Shown: positions 17,719 to 27,038, counted from the stretch's first letter. The stretch: DNA of 64,000 nt from Alkalibacterium kapii (GCF_007988865.1 NZ_BJUY01000007.1:18353-82352), one strand, 5' to 3'. Program-made: numbers and translations. Notes: generated by a model from the sequence alone, not told the origin.

Positions 17719-18723
17719 CTACACCAGAAACAAGACAAGCAGTCCATAGCATGCAAAGGTTATCAATACACTTAGCATTGTACCAATAACAAAGTACTCT
17801 GAGAAGTAGGGATCCTCGGCAATTAGTTTGTAACGCGCGAAAGCCTTGATCGATAAAATGGCGACGACGGATAAAAGGCTGCCAAAGAAAAACGACAGTA
17901 AAATCAAAAGGCGCTCAAGGTCCCCGATCATAGCTCCGGCTCCTTTGAAACCTGATCCATGATCACTTTGAGTAGATAACGTCGTATCTTTTTTCGGATC
18001 ATATTTACTGCTTACTGCCCGTATGACTAAATTGGTCGGCTTCATCAATAATAAGAGGACAAGGCTAATAGAGATAAGGATACGGTAAGGCGATTGAATA
18101 CGGAACATACTGATTGGAAATGCTAATTGCTTGAGCAACGTTAGCCCGTCCATCAAAAGTTGTAAAAAAAGTACCCCGGCAGCCCAAATGAACATATAAG
18201 TCCCTAAATGCTTCAAAAATGATTTAAATGACAGAGTTTCTCTTTTATCACGCTGATTTAGGGCATAGAAACTTATAATGAAAATACCAAAAAAGACTAG
18301 ACTCAAAGCTGCAAGAATCAGTGGTTGCGTGCTGATGGATACCAGCTCATTTAAAAGTATTAGCCACAGCAGATAGACACCTTGGTGGAGAACGAACTGG
18401 ATGATCGAGCGATTCTTGATATAAACCGAATATAAGGCATGCTCACTATTCAAGTTATCTGCTAGAAAGATGTTAAAAAACTGTTTGAGCTTGTTCTCAT
18501 AAAGAATATATCCCATAAGCAGGCCGGATGCGATCAAAAGCAGCTTCAAAGAAAAGATGATGTCAAAGTCCTTTAAACTGGCGAGGATCAAACTCGACAA
18601 TAGCGTTCCCCATACAAAATGGACAGTTTGTGAAACAGCTCGCTGTCTATGTGCATTTTCTTCACCAATGGACTGGAAGTAAAAATAACTGATCACATGG
18701 AGGATAACTGATTCAATCATCAT
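17719..18723 (-). CDS. DUF3307-family membrane protein (SatE-like)
   Basis: About 334 residues from ATG 18723, which overlaps the SatD stop as ATGA; the frame could open at GTG 18735. About eight hydrophobic segments run through the protein, and the N-terminal HVISYFYFQS and VHFVWGTLL match the pattern of DUF3307 proteins, which follow SatD in many Firmicutes. Function is unknown; the SatCDE genes of Streptococcus mutans are linked to acid tolerance. Translational coupling to satD suggests the two act together. Confidence 0.75.
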   Translation of the reverse strand: MMIESVILHVISYFYFQSIGEENAHRQRAVSQTVHFVWGTLLSSLILASLKDFDIIFSLKLLLIASGLLMGYILYENKLKQFFNIFLADNLNSEHALYSVYIKNRSIIQFVLHQGVYLLWLILLNELVSISTQPLILAALSLVFFGIFIISFYALNQRDKRETLSFKSFLKHLGTYMFIWAAGVLFLQLLMDGLTLLKQLAFPISMFRIQSPYRILISISLVLLLLMKPTNLVIRAVSSKYDPKKDTTLSTQSDHGSGFKGAGAMIGDLERLLILLSFFFGSLLSVVAILSIKAFARYKLIAEDPYFSEYFVIGTMLSVLITFACYGLLVLFLV

Positions 18724-19433
18724 TCCTGTAGACACCCCTTCTCTATTTGTTCAGCCAGTAATCGACGCGACTGAATATATTGTTTGATCTGGGTAGAAAT
18801 GATTCGCTTGCTGACTGTTTGAGCGCTCAGAGACTTTTCAAGTCCTTGAGACAAAGCCTCGGTGACTTTTTGATTGTTTACATCATTGTACTCATCAGCT
18901 AAGAGGACATGGTAAACTGTTTCTTTCTGCGTATAAGTCCACTGGTTACGGATGACATTCTGTAGTCTTATGATACTATTATAAAAAAGATCATCGTCCT
19001 GTTCCGTAATGATTTTTTCATTCAAAAGCCCGTAATCATCATTTTCATGTACTGATTCGATTGCTTCTCTTGCATGCCAGTAAGCTGGACCATCGGCACC
19101 AATGCTTACTTTTTTATCTATAATAGGCGTGATCAATCCACCGATCCCTATCCCCCACCGTAATGAAATATCGTCATTCAGTTGTTTTTTTGTGGTAATC
19201 TGCAGTTCCAATGTGATCCGGTCAATGAGTATAAATGCCGTCTTAACATCACTGACGATACATTGAAATTCATCTCCTAGAGTAATCGTTAAATGTGATT
19301 CAAAGTGCTCACTGTATGTTGTATTCATTTTAGATAGTATAGTAGAGAGAATTTTCTGCGTTTCTGCACGCTCTTTCAGTTTTTTTGAAGCAATGATGTC
19401 CCCGATCATGGCTATTTTTGTCGTCTTTGTCAT
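18720..19433 (-). CDS. SatD-family protein
   Basis: About 237 residues from ATG 19433 (AAGGAAG upstream; the frame can extend to 19451 without a ribosome site). IAMIGDIIASKKL at the N-terminus, LGDEFQC at about residue 60, and LRWGIGIGGL are the SatD family pattern. The biochemical role is unknown. The fold of such GDEF-containing proteins recalls nucleotidyl-cyclase domains, which is inference only. It is the first gene of a two-gene unit with DUF3307 and faces away from the SDR gene at 19626. Confidence 0.8.
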   Translation of the reverse strand: MTKTTKIAMIGDIIASKKLKERAETQKILSTILSKMNTTYSEHFESHLTITLGDEFQCIVSDVKTAFILIDRITLELQITTKKQLNDDISLRWGIGIGGLITPIIDKKVSIGADGPAYWHAREAIESVHENDDYGLLNEKIITEQDDDLFYNSIIRLQNVIRNQWTYTQKETVYHVLLADEYNDVNNQKVTEALSQGLEKSLSAQTVSKRIISTQIKQYIQSRRLLAEQIEKGCLQE

Positions 19434-19625
19434 TTTTTGTCTTCCTTTCATTATTCTTCTTTATCATAAACCATAAAAGGTTGATTTTCAAATTTCAACT
19501 GTTATTGGTTTATGGTATTCAACATTAACAGTTTGAGCCGTTATAATAGAAAATAAAAAAAAGACTTGTTAAACTATAGGTGTCTATAAAATTAAGACAA
19601 AAATAGATAAAGGAGTCGAAAGTCA

Positions 19626-20519
19626 ATGTCAGAGAAAAAGATAACTGATCCGCGTACGAAATATTACAATGAGAAGTTTCCTGAACAAGAACAAGGTACT
19701 CCGGCTTTACAGAAAAAGATGGATCCAAAGCCTGATTCAGGAGAAGAATCCTATAAAGGTTATAGTCGCCTAGAAGGACGTCATGCTCTGATCACGGGTG
19801 GAGATTCGGGGATCGGACGTGCGGCAGCTATCGCTTACGCGCGTGAAGGAGCCAATGTGGCCATCCAGTTCTTCCCTGGCGAGGAAGAAGACGCGAATGA
19901 AGTTAAAGAAATTATTGAAAAAGAAGGACGAAAAGCATTACTGCTTCCTTATGATTTACGAGAGGATAACGCTGCCACTGAAATCGTTGAAAAGACAGTG
20001 GATGCCTTCGGTGCATTAGACACCCTCGTTTTAAATGCAGCCCAGCAGATTGCACAGCCTGATCTTGAAAGCTTATCGATGGAGCAAGTGACGGATACCT
20101 TTAAAGTAAATATCCTCAGCATGTTTGAAACAGTCAAGGCGGCTGAAAAGCACTTGAAGCCCGGCAGTGCAATTGTCACGACGACATCTGTACAATCATT
20201 CAGACCAAGTACCCATCTGCTAGATTATGCAGCCACTAAAGGATCAATCAGCAACTTTACAGTAACATTAGCTGAGTACTTTGGTCCAAAAGGTGTCCGT
20301 GTCAATGGCGTTGCACCAGGCCCTGTATGGACACCGCTTCAATTAGATAACGGACAATTACCAGGTTCCATACCGTCGTTTGGTCAGGATACACCGCTCG
20401 GCCGTGCCGGACAACCCGTGGAATTGGCTCCAGTTTACGTCTTCCTGGCATCAGATGAAGGAAGCTACGTTAACGGACAGATTTACGGCATTACCGGTGG
20501 AAAACAAATCGCATTATAA
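19626..20519 (+). CDS. Short-chain dehydrogenase (SDR), general-stress type
   Basis: 297 residues. An N-terminal extension of about 45 residues (DPRTKYYNEKFPEQEQ) precedes the Rossmann fold, as in the B. subtilis YhdF/YdaD/YhxC group. NAD(P) motif GGDSGIGRA at about 56-64, NNAG-equivalent LNAAQ, catalytic serine in TTTSVQSF, and YAATKGS (YxxxK). C-terminal YVNGQIYGITGG is typical. AAAGGAG precedes the ATG. The substrate is unknown. It shares a bidirectional terminator with the converging OsmC gene. Confidence 0.92.
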   Translation: MSEKKITDPRTKYYNEKFPEQEQGTPALQKKMDPKPDSGEESYKGYSRLEGRHALITGGDSGIGRAAAIAYAREGANVAIQFFPGEEEDANEVKEIIEKEGRKALLLPYDLREDNAATEIVEKTVDAFGALDTLVLNAAQQIAQPDLESLSMEQVTDTFKVNILSMFETVKAAEKHLKPGSAIVTTTSVQSFRPSTHLLDYAATKGSISNFTVTLAEYFGPKGVRVNGVAPGPVWTPLQLDNGQLPGSIPSFGQDTPLGRAGQPVELAPVYVFLASDEGSYVNGQIYGITGGKQIAL

Positions 20520-20566
20520 TCAATCTTTTATAAGCGATTTTAAGAAATCAACTAAATAAAGATGAA

Positions 20567-20598
20567 AAAGACACTGTAGTTCAATCTACAGTGTCTTT
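20567..20598. terminator. Bidirectional terminator between SDR and OsmC genes
   Basis: Perfect 13-base arms (AAAGACACTGTAG / CTACAGTGTCTTT) with a 6-base loop between two converging genes. Confidence 0.92.
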
Positions 20599-20606
20599 CG
20601 TATTGA

Positions 20607-21029
20607 TCAGTTGTTGTAAGGAACAGTTTTAAGCGTGATCGTGGAGGCGTTTTGTGTCAGTTTGGCAACGGGACAACGTTTGTCAGCTGACTGGACGATT
20701 GCATCTGCACGGTCCAGTTCAAGCCCTTCGATCGATGCAAAGACAGAAACTTTGAAGTAATATCCTACGCCGTTTTCTTCACGTCTCAACTGTACTTTAG
20801 CTGTTACCCTACTTTGATTCTTCAAACCACGTGCTTTAAGCAAAGACCTGATTGTGGCATTTAAACACGTTGTCAAAGCCAGGCCAAACAATTCTTCGGG
20901 ATTAGTTCCCGGCTTATCAGACGTCGGACTGGAAACAGTGACGGAAAGCTTGTCTTCTCCTTCAACATAGGCAGTCCCCTCCACGCCCTCTTCGTTATGA
21001 ACGGTTGCTTCAAACAAATAATTTTCCAC
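20607..21029 (-). CDS. OsmC/Ohr-family peroxide-detoxifying protein
   Basis: 140 residues starting at GTG 21029. The two catalytic cysteines of the family are present: LTTCLNATIRSL (about residue 54) and RCPVAKLTQNA (about 119). Members reduce organic hydroperoxides with these cysteines. The downstream half is compact and matches the OsmC length. It lies 19 bases downstream of the 21048-21533 gene on the same strand. Confidence 0.9.
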   Translation of the reverse strand: MENYLFEATVHNEEGVEGTAYVEGEDKLSVTVSSPTSDKPGTNPEELFGLALTTCLNATIRSLLKARGLKNQSRVTAKVQLRREENGVGYYFKVSVFASIEGLELDRADAIVQSADKRCPVAKLTQNASTITLKTVPYNN

Positions 21030-21047
21030 TTACTTCACCTTCGTCGC

Positions 21048-21533
21048 TCAGTTTTTGATTTGAGACATATCTACGCCGTCGATTTTTTCAAGTTCCGGTA
21101 AGACTGCTCTTAAAATACGTCCACCGTAAACAAATACATCCATCATCGGGCTGGCATCTTCGCCTGTAATACCCAAATGACGCATAATAATCTCCCCATC
21201 ACCTGATATAACGAAACGGTAGTAACCTGAACGCATCGCATTGATGTCGTTAAGTGCAGATGTGATTTGCGGCATTTTGTTACGATCTGTTACTTGACCG
21301 ATTTTGTTGTAAGTGACTTGATAATTGACACGCGGCTGGTCAGAATCATGGATAATCACGCCGCAAGCCACTGCTTTATCTTCGTTTATTCTAAGAGCGG
21401 TCTGGAAAACCATTTGCTTTTGTACGATATCTTCTCCGTCTTTTCTGCGGATCGGTGTTTCGATATCCTTTGTTTTGAATTCTATTTTTCTATCTTGTGC
21501 CAAGTATTTGAAATTATCTGTTATTTTGCTCAT
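21048..21533 (-). CDS. Conserved hypothetical cytosolic protein
   Basis: 161 residues from ATG 21533, which has GGAGG nine bases upstream (the frame extends to 21578 without one). No signal peptide or membrane segment. The sequence mixes strands and helices (FQTALRINEDKAVACGVIIHD, YYRFVISGDGEIIMRHLG). I do not recognise a family. It precedes the OsmC gene closely, so a shared transcript is likely. Confidence 0.6.
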   Translation of the reverse strand: MSKITDNFKYLAQDRKIEFKTKDIETPIRRKDGEDIVQKQMVFQTALRINEDKAVACGVIIHDSDQPRVNYQVTYNKIGQVTDRNKMPQITSALNDINAMRSGYYRFVISGDGEIIMRHLGITGEDASPMMDVFVYGGRILRAVLPELEKIDGVDMSQIKN

Positions 21534-21837
21534 TATATAATTCCTCCAATGATGTAGTATCGTGTCTATGTTCCACACAAAAAACAGTATAACATAAAAC
21601 GCTTACTAAATATAGACGTCTTCAGGAATTGAGTTGGGGATTTTATTAACATTAGGACTTCATGACTTTAGAAAGTGAAAGACTGAAATAAATTTTTAAG
21701 AGACATAATCCTATATTTTTTCCTGTTCAGTATACTTTGACCTCTTAAACTGGAGCAGGAAGTAGTCTAAGTCCTTTGTTACGAATGTTAACCAGTTTAA
21801 ATTTTGTGGAATCGGTAGAATCAAAATGGATAACAGT

Positions 21838-21930
21838 AACTCACGTGCTGTGGCATCCGTGAGTTAGAGCTATAGAAGCACATAATTGGAACTCAATCGC
21901 TATGGCGTCCCCGAGTTCGGACTACTTTAC
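21838..21930. repeat. Two further units related to array A, 52 bp apart
   Basis: AACTCACG..CGTGAGTT at 21838 and GAACTC..CCGAGTTC with AACTC at 21890 are exactly 52 bases apart. The second copy shares GAACTCA, a variable stretch ending GTCC, GAGT and ACTTT with array A. Here the arms pair better (8 and 6 bases). The remaining 480-base gap between the 21533 gene and rplS holds nothing else apart from the rplS terminator. Confidence 0.65.
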
Positions 21931-22009
21931 CTTATTCATATGTTTTAAACAAAATAACGTACCTAGATGCAGAGTTGATCATGAGCATGAAAATGTTGAC
22001 GTTAAGGTA

Positions 22010-22046
22010 GAAAAAACACCAGACTCTATATCGAGAATCTGGTGCT
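22010..22046 (-). terminator. Terminator after rplS
   Basis: CACCAGACTCT paired with AGAATCTGGTG (one mismatch) followed on the minus strand by TTTTTTCT, 12 bases beyond the rplS stop. Confidence 0.92.
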
Positions 22047-22057
22047 TCAACAGCATA

Positions 22058-22414
22058 CTATTTAGTTTTACGTACGCGTTCTGGAATACGAGCAGCTTTA
22101 CCACGTAGGTTACGTAAGTAGTACAACTTCGCACGACGGACACGTCCTTGACGAGTAACATCGATTTTTGCAACACGTGGGGAATGTACTGGGAAAGTAC
22201 GTTCAACGCCGACACCGCCGGACATTTTGCGGACAGTGTACATTTCGCTGATCCCTTTACCACGACGGCTGATTACGACGCCTTCAAAAAGCTGAATACG
22301 TTCGCGTTCACCCTCAACGATTCGCGCATGTACAGTTACGTTGTCACCTGGACGGAAGTCTGGTAAATCAGTACGTAATTGTTCTTTTGTGATATCTTCG
22401 ATCAATTGGTTCAT
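22058..22414 (-). CDS. rplS: 50S ribosomal protein L19
   Basis: 118 residues from ATG 22414 with GAGGAG eight bases upstream; the longer frame to 22492 would start in the leader. [51 protein letters not shown] and [17 protein letters not shown] (quoted in parts) are L19. L19 sits at the 30S-50S interface. It is the last gene after trmD in the rpsP-khpA-rimM-trmD-rplS order usual for Firmicutes. Confidence 0.98.
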   Translation of the reverse strand: MNQLIEDITKEQLRTDLPDFRPGDNVTVHARIVEGERERIQLFEGVVISRRGKGISEMYTVRKMSGGVGVERTFPVHSPRVAKIDVTRQGRVRRAKLYYLRNLRGKAARIPERVRKTK

Positions 22415-22424
22415 CTTTACATCT

Positions 22425-22480
22425 CCTCTCGCGCAACACTCAATAAGAGCACGTCCCAGCGGAATATTGCGAAAATAAAA
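22425..22480 (-). promoter_or_regulatory. Possible L19 leader structure
   Basis: Between trmD and rplS the minus strand has CGCAATATT..CCGCTGGGACG..GTGTTGCG followed by GAGAGGAG, an inverted repeat just before the ribosome site. This resembles the autoregulatory L19 leader found in Firmicutes, but I cannot check it against the covariance model. Confidence 0.4.
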
Positions 22481-22550
22481 GTGGTTGCCCACTCAATTAT
22501 TAACTTTACCATACTACATATATAGTGTAAAGGTCTTTTACTTACTTAAT

Positions 22551-23312
22551 TCAAAAATCTTCGTCTGTCTTTTTATCTGCTGTCTCGTTCTGCCACTTGG
22601 AAATAAGTGCTTTATCTTTTTCAGTCAAATCGTAGTTCTCCAGCATATCCGGACGACGTAAAAAGGTACGTTTCAAAGATTCTTCATGACGCCATTCTTC
22701 GATCAAACCGTGATTGCCGTTCATCAAGACGTCAGGCACTTTCATCCCTTTATACTCTGCCGGACGTGTGTAATGAGGATGTTCAAGAAGGCCACTGGAA
22801 TGTGAATCTGTCTGAGCAGAAACAGCATTACCTAAAACTTCAGGCAGCAGACGCACCGTGGCATCGACCATCACCATTGCGGCCAGTTCTCCTCCTGTCA
22901 GCACATAATCGCCTAAAGAGACTTCATCCGTCACCAGTGAACGAATACGCTCGTCATACCCTTCATAATGCCCGCACAGAAAAACGAGATGATTTTCTTC
23001 ACTGAATTCTTCAGCCATTTTCTGATCGAAAGGTTTACCGGCAGGATCCATGAGAATCACGCGCTTTTTCGTTTCCGGATTACGCGAGTTGATGGCATCA
23101 ATCGCTTCAAATAAAGGCTCGGGCTTCAAAAGCATCCCGGCGCCCCCACCGTAAGGCGTATCATCGACTTGCTGGTGCTTGCCTTTTCCAAACTGTCTAA
23201 AATTTATCGTATTGATGTCAACGATGTCTTTTTCGATTGCCCTTTTAACCATAGAATGACCCAATGGACCGTCAAACATTTCGGGAAAAAGTGTTACGAT
23301 ATCAATTTTCAT
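22551..23312 (-). CDS. trmD: tRNA (guanine-N1)-methyltransferase TrmD
   Basis: 253 residues. [43 protein letters not shown] and [13 protein letters not shown] (in parts) are the TrmD/SPOUT trefoil-knot motifs. It makes m1G37 in tRNAs reading CNN codons. The ATG overlaps the rimM stop codon (ATGA), giving coupled translation. Confidence 0.98.
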   Translation of the reverse strand: MKIDIVTLFPEMFDGPLGHSMVKRAIEKDIVDINTINFRQFGKGKHQQVDDTPYGGGAGMLLKPEPLFEAIDAINSRNPETKKRVILMDPAGKPFDQKMAEEFSEENHLVFLCGHYEGYDERIRSLVTDEVSLGDYVLTGGELAAMVMVDATVRLLPEVLGNAVSAQTDSHSSGLLEHPHYTRPAEYKGMKVPDVLMNGNHGLIEEWRHEESLKRTFLRRPDMLENYDLTEKDKALISKWQNETADKKTDEDF

Positions 23313-23824
23313 TCGTCCAGTCCTTCCATCACATGTACGCGAATGACTTTCTCATCTAAATCTACATCCAATATCACAGATTCTATATAAGGAAGAAGAA
23401 GATTTTTTTTCCCAGGTCTCTCTACGACCCAGACATCATTGGCTCCTGGTGTCAGAATGTCTTTGATCGTACCGATTTCTTCTCCAGTATCCTCATCGAT
23501 TACGCGACTGCCGATAACTTCGTGGATATAAAATTCATTTTCAGGCAGCTCTAAGAGCATCTCTTCACTGATACGCAACGTTCCACCGACAAATCGCTCG
23601 ACATCATTCACATTGGTATAACCTTCAAATGAAAGCAAGTCAAATGTTTTATGGGTACGGTGCGTACGTACGGTAACGTCTTCTCTCTCTCCATTTTTTC
23701 CAAACCATATTAAAGGCGCCCCTTCAAAGTAGCGTTCCTGTGGATTGGTCGTTGTAGATAACACACGAACCTCTCCTTTTATTCCGTGTGTATTAACGAT
23801 TTTTCCAACGTCATAATAATCCAT
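23309..23824 (-). CDS. rimM: Ribosome maturation factor RimM
   Basis: 171 residues. [18 protein letters not shown] at the N-terminus and [21 protein letters not shown] at the C-terminus (PRC-barrel) identify RimM, which binds S19 during 30S maturation. It overlaps trmD. A hairpin with a T-run lies just upstream (23854-23885). Confidence 0.97.
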   Translation of the reverse strand: MDYYDVGKIVNTHGIKGEVRVLSTTTNPQERYFEGAPLIWFGKNGEREDVTVRTHRTHKTFDLLSFEGYTNVNDVERFVGGTLRISEEMLLELPENEFYIHEVIGSRVIDEDTGEEIGTIKDILTPGANDVWVVERPGKKNLLLPYIESVILDVDLDEKVIRVHVMEGLDE

Positions 23825-23853
23825 TCATTTCCTCCTCTGTATGCCGTTTGATA

Positions 23854-23885
23854 CAAAAAAAGGATGTACTCAGAGAGCCATCCTC
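23854..23885 (-). terminator. Internal terminator/attenuator between khpA and rimM
   Basis: AGGATG/CATCCT stem with a 12-base loop followed on the minus strand by seven Ts, inside the operon. It would lower expression of rimM-trmD-rplS relative to rpsP-khpA. Confidence 0.65.
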
Positions 23886-23903
23886 GTTTTTCTGTTCAAT
23901 TGA

Positions 23904-24149
23904 TTAATCAACGATCGTCAGACGGACACGCTTAGGTCCATCAAATTGGATACTGTAGACAATAGAACGAATCGCCTTAGCAATCCGACCACGTTTACCG
24001 ATCACACGACCGACATCGTCTGGATGAACAGATAACAAATATTCGTGAAAGTCATCTGTGTCTTTTAAATCAAGTTTAACGTCTTCAGGATGACTTACCA
24101 AGGGTTCGACAATGGTTCTGATCAATTCTCTCATCTCTGTATCAGTCAT
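23904..24149 (-). CDS. khpA: KH-domain RNA-binding protein KhpA
   Basis: 81 residues. The single KH domain is marked by HPDDVGRVIGKRGRIAKAIR, the GxxG loop. The family (YlqC/KhpA) binds RNA and partners KhpB. It lies in its usual position between rpsP and rimM. SD AAAGGATG precedes ATG 24149. Confidence 0.95.
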   Translation of the reverse strand: MTDTEMRELIRTIVEPLVSHPEDVKLDLKDTDDFHEYLLSVHPDDVGRVIGKRGRIAKAIRSIVYSIQFDGPKRVRLTIVD

Positions 24150-24186
24150 AATACCATCCTTTGTTTAAATGCTTTGATACAAAATG

Positions 24187-24237
24187 AAGAAAAGAAATGG
24201 AACAGTCTCAGTTATCAATGCTCCAGCCTTTTCTTCA
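24187..24237 (-). other. Hairpin between rpsP and khpA
   Basis: GAAAAGAAATGGAACA facing TGCTCCAGCCTTTTC pairs imperfectly over about 14 bases with a loop of about 14. It has a T-rich end on the minus strand and could act as an mRNA-stabilising structure or partial terminator. Confidence 0.4.
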
Positions 24238-24262
24238 CACATGCTTCATTTAATTCGAACGA

Positions 24263-24535
24263 TTATTTGCTGTTTTTCTCGTCGTGGAATCGTTTGATGA
24301 TTCCTTCTTTAGATAATAAAGTTTTAACTGTGTCAGATGGTTTAGCGCCATCTCTCAACCATTTCATAACGAGCTCTTCATCAAGTTTGACTTCTGCTGG
24401 TTTTGAAATTGGGTTGTACGTTCCAACTTGTTCAATAATACGACCGTCACGTGGAGCACGTGAATCAGCGACGACTAAACGGTAAAACGGGTTTCTTTTT
24501 GAACCCATGCGTTTCATACGGATTTTTACTGCCAT
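24263..24535 (-). CDS. rpsP: 30S ribosomal protein S16
   Basis: 90 residues. [24 protein letters not shown] and the [12 protein letters not shown] segment are S16. It is the first gene of the rpsP-khpA-rimM-trmD-rplS operon with a consensus-like promoter at 24637-24665. GGAGGTGC precedes the ATG. Confidence 0.98.
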   Translation of the reverse strand: MAVKIRMKRMGSKRNPFYRLVVADSRAPRDGRIIEQVGTYNPISKPAEVKLDEELVMKWLRDGAKPSDTVKTLLSKEGIIKRFHDEKNSK

Positions 24536-24636
24536 TATACTTGCACCTCCTGCTATTTAAAATAATAAGGCGTTCTTTTAAAGTTTAAAGACCCTTTTTT
24601 ATTTGAGTTTCGTTCTCTTTCAAACTCACGATAGTA

Positions 24637-24665
24637 ATCTTATCATGATATGTAGAGGTCGTCAA
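24637..24665 (-). promoter_or_regulatory. Sigma-A promoter of the rpsP operon
   Basis: On the minus strand TTGACG, 17-base spacer, TAAGAT, about 100 bases before the rpsP start. Confidence 0.75.
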
Positions 24666-24689
24666 GTGTTTTTTCTTTACAGAAGGAAA

Positions 24690-24716
24690 TTTAACTGATT
24701 TAACTGATTTAACTGA
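24690..24716. repeat. Three copies of TTTAACTGA
   Basis: Nine-base unit repeated perfectly three times just upstream of the rpsP promoter. May be chance slippage or a binding site cluster. Confidence 0.8.
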
Positions 24717-24744
24717 TAGTAACTTTATCATTAGTTTAGGACTT

Positions 24745-24942
24745 TTACCCCTGTTCATTTTTGTGCTTTACTGGATTTAATGTATTGATTAATAAGTAGA
24801 TAACAGCTGTAATCAACATAGTCAAAAGTATACGCCATAAAAGCGCGAGATTATCTATCGGAGTGAATTCAGCTATCATCAATGCTAGAAAAACAGTAAT
24901 CCCCATGTTTAAACCACTTTTTAAAAATCCATTATTTGACAC
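24745..24942 (-). CDS. Small two-segment membrane protein
   Basis: 65 residues from GTG 24942, chosen because GAGGAGGGG lies six bases upstream; the frame can extend to 24972. Two hydrophobic segments (about 8-25 and 32-52) separated by a short loop, with a Lys-rich C-terminus. Family not recognised; function unknown. Confidence 0.55.
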   Translation of the reverse strand: MSNNGFLKSGLNMGITVFLALMIAEFTPIDNLALLWRILLTMLITAVIYLLINTLNPVKHKNEQG

Positions 24943-25078
24943 AATTTTCCCCTCCTCTTTCACAATGATCACTATTAATTTACCACAGATATATCTCTTT
25001 GAATATGATTTACTGATTCTATTAAGAGAAATATACGATCAATCATGCTATAGTCATACTAAATGAGGAGTGATTTCT

Positions 25079-25423
25079 ATGTCATACGAAGACCAGGATT
25101 TTATTATGCGTCAGATAAAAAATTTTGCGAAAGGAATCGGCGTGTTACTTGATCTCTCTTCCCTTAAAGAGCTCTTGCAACTAGAATTTTCAATTGATGA
25201 AAGCCTATCTGACAGAAAAATTGAGTCTATTATGTATACGGCACGAGTAGAAAACTATATAAATAGGCGTATACTTTCTGAGGAAGAACTTGAAAAAATG
25301 CTCGGATTAAGCCCTCAGCAAGTAAGTAAGTTAGTCACAACGACTGAAAAAGCTTCAGAAGAAGAATTAGAGGAATTGAAAAAAATTAGTGGAGCAGGAA
25401 AAAGACTGGTTAAAAACGGTTAA
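25079..25423 (+). CDS. Small helical protein, DUF6483-like
   Basis: 114 residues from ATG 25079 with GAGGAG upstream (GTG at 25070 is in frame but too close to it). The N-terminal EDQDFIMRQIKNFAKGIGVLL resembles the DUF6483 family, and the rest is predominantly acidic helix (EEELEKMLGLSPQQVSKLV). Function is unknown. It precedes the NADH oxidase gene on the same strand, 108 bases apart. Confidence 0.55.
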   Translation: MSYEDQDFIMRQIKNFAKGIGVLLDLSSLKELLQLEFSIDESLSDRKIESIMYTARVENYINRRILSEEELEKMLGLSPQQVSKLVTTTEKASEEELEELKKISGAGKRLVKNG

Positions 25424-25531
25424 AGACTTGAATTCTATGGGCATATTATTTTATAAGTAAGATGTATTTTGTTAAAATAATTAAAGTATGTAAATATACA
25501 TATTATTTTATTATAATAGGAGGAATTTTCA

Positions 25532-26887
25532 ATGAAATTTATCGTAGTAGGCACATCTCACGCTGGATACGAAGCAACAGAAACACTTTTGAAGGATCAT
25601 CCGGATGCAGAAGTACATCTGTATGAACGAGGATCCACTGCTTCATTTCTGTCCTGCGGCATTCAGAGTTATTTAGAAGGTATCAGCAAACATGCCGACC
25701 AGCTTCATTATGCAACTGAACAGTCTTTCAAAGAACAAGGCGTTCATGTACACATGAATAGTGATGTTGTGGGCATCAATTCCAAAGACAAAACGATCAC
25801 GGTTAAAACCGACGATGGTGAAACAGAAGAAAGTTACGACAAGTTGTTCTTATCACCTGGGGCTAAACCTGTAGAACTACCTATCCCAGGGACAGATTTA
25901 GAAAACGCCTTCTACGTTCGCGGAAGAAATTGGGCAGAAAAAATAAAAGCACGCATGGCTGATTCGAAAAAAGCCGTTGTCGTTGGTGCTGGATATATCG
26001 GTATTGAAGTGGTTGAAGCTTTTGCAAAAGCCGGTATCGAAGTTACCGTTATCGATGCACTCGATCGTGTGCTGAAAACATATCTGGATAAAGAATTCAC
26101 AGACGTCCTTGAAGATGAAATGCGCGATCAAGGTATCAATGTCCGTACGGATGAAATGGTCAAAGAAATCGTTGGCGAAAATGGCAAAGTCAAAAAAGTC
26201 GTTACCAATAAAGGTGAGTATGATGTTGACACCGTTATCCTTTCTGCCGGCGTTCGTCCTAATACCAAATGGCTAGATGGTATTTTAGACTTGAACGAAG
26301 ACGGAACAGTCGTTGTCGATGAATACATGCAGACATCTGAAAAAGATATCTATGCAGCTGGTGATGCTACCAAGATTCCTTTCGCTCCAAATAACGGAGA
26401 TAAATTGATTGCCTTAGCATCAAATGCACGACGCCAAGCAGTCGTTGCAGCTAAAAACATGGGTGATAAGAAGATGAAAATGCCAGAAGTTTCTGGTACA
26501 TCCGGACTCTCTCTCTTCTCACACAAATTCGCTTCAACAGGTGTTAAAGATATTGACAGCGACAGTGTGGAAGCAGAAGTTTCAAGCAAGTATGTAGAAG
26601 AAAAACTACGCCCTAAATTTATGGGTGATGACGAAAAAGTTATGATGAAAATTCATTTTGAAACAGATAGCAAGCGTATCGTCGGTGCACAGTTGATGTC
26701 GACTTATGATATCACACCAGCTATCAATACACTTTCTGTAGTGATTTCTGCTGGATGGACATTGGAACAGTTAGCATTCGCCGACTTCTTCTTCCAGCCA
26801 GAATTCAATCGTCCATGGAACTTCTTGAACGTCCTTGCACAGCAAGCTTCTGGAGAAACCTACGGCAGCGACAATATGTTATTCTAA
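25532..26887 (+). CDS. nox: NADH oxidase, water-forming type
   Basis: 451 residues. Two-dinucleotide-binding flavoprotein: N-terminal FAD site (VVGTSHAGYEA), redox-active cysteine in FLSCGIQ at about 42, NADH site VVGAGYIGIEV near 151, and FAD-binding AAGDATKIP near 276. The cysteine motif and length fit the Nox-2 / coenzyme A-disulfide reductase family, which in lactic acid bacteria reduces oxygen to water and regenerates NAD+. Coenzyme A-disulfide reductase is the main alternative. AGGAGG precedes the ATG. Followed by a strong terminator. Confidence 0.9.
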   Translation: MKFIVVGTSHAGYEATETLLKDHPDAEVHLYERGSTASFLSCGIQSYLEGISKHADQLHYATEQSFKEQGVHVHMNSDVVGINSKDKTITVKTDDGETEESYDKLFLSPGAKPVELPIPGTDLENAFYVRGRNWAEKIKARMADSKKAVVVGAGYIGIEVVEAFAKAGIEVTVIDALDRVLKTYLDKEFTDVLEDEMRDQGINVRTDEMVKEIVGENGKVKKVVTNKGEYDVDTVILSAGVRPNTKWLDGILDLNEDGTVVVDEYMQTSEKDIYAAGDATKIPFAPNNGDKLIALASNARRQAVVAAKNMGDKKMKMPEVSGTSGLSLFSHKFASTGVKDIDSDSVEAEVSSKYVEEKLRPKFMGDDEKVMMKIHFETDSKRIVGAQLMSTYDITPAINTLSVVISAGWTLEQLAFADFFFQPEFNRPWNFLNVLAQQASGETYGSDNMLF

Positions 26888-26907
26888 TAAGCTTCAAAGT
26901 TACGCTG

Positions 26908-26955
26908 AAAGCTCCCCTCCCTCTAGTGTTATAGAGGTAAGGGGAGCTTTTTCTA
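26908..26955 (+). terminator. Terminator after the NADH oxidase gene
   Basis: AAAGCTCCCCT paired with AGGGGAGCTTT, then T-rich sequence on the plus strand. Confidence 0.9.
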
Positions 26956-27038
26956 GTTCAAGAGTTTACAGTGACTACTATTTATATTTAAACTAAGCAT
27001 TAACCTAGCCTATCCGACCTAAATCGCTTCGTTAATTA

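Noticed and set aside
25469..25490. Rex-like operator upstream of nox
   Set aside because: TTGTTAAAATAATTAAA resembles only part of the Rex site; too weak in AT-rich DNA.
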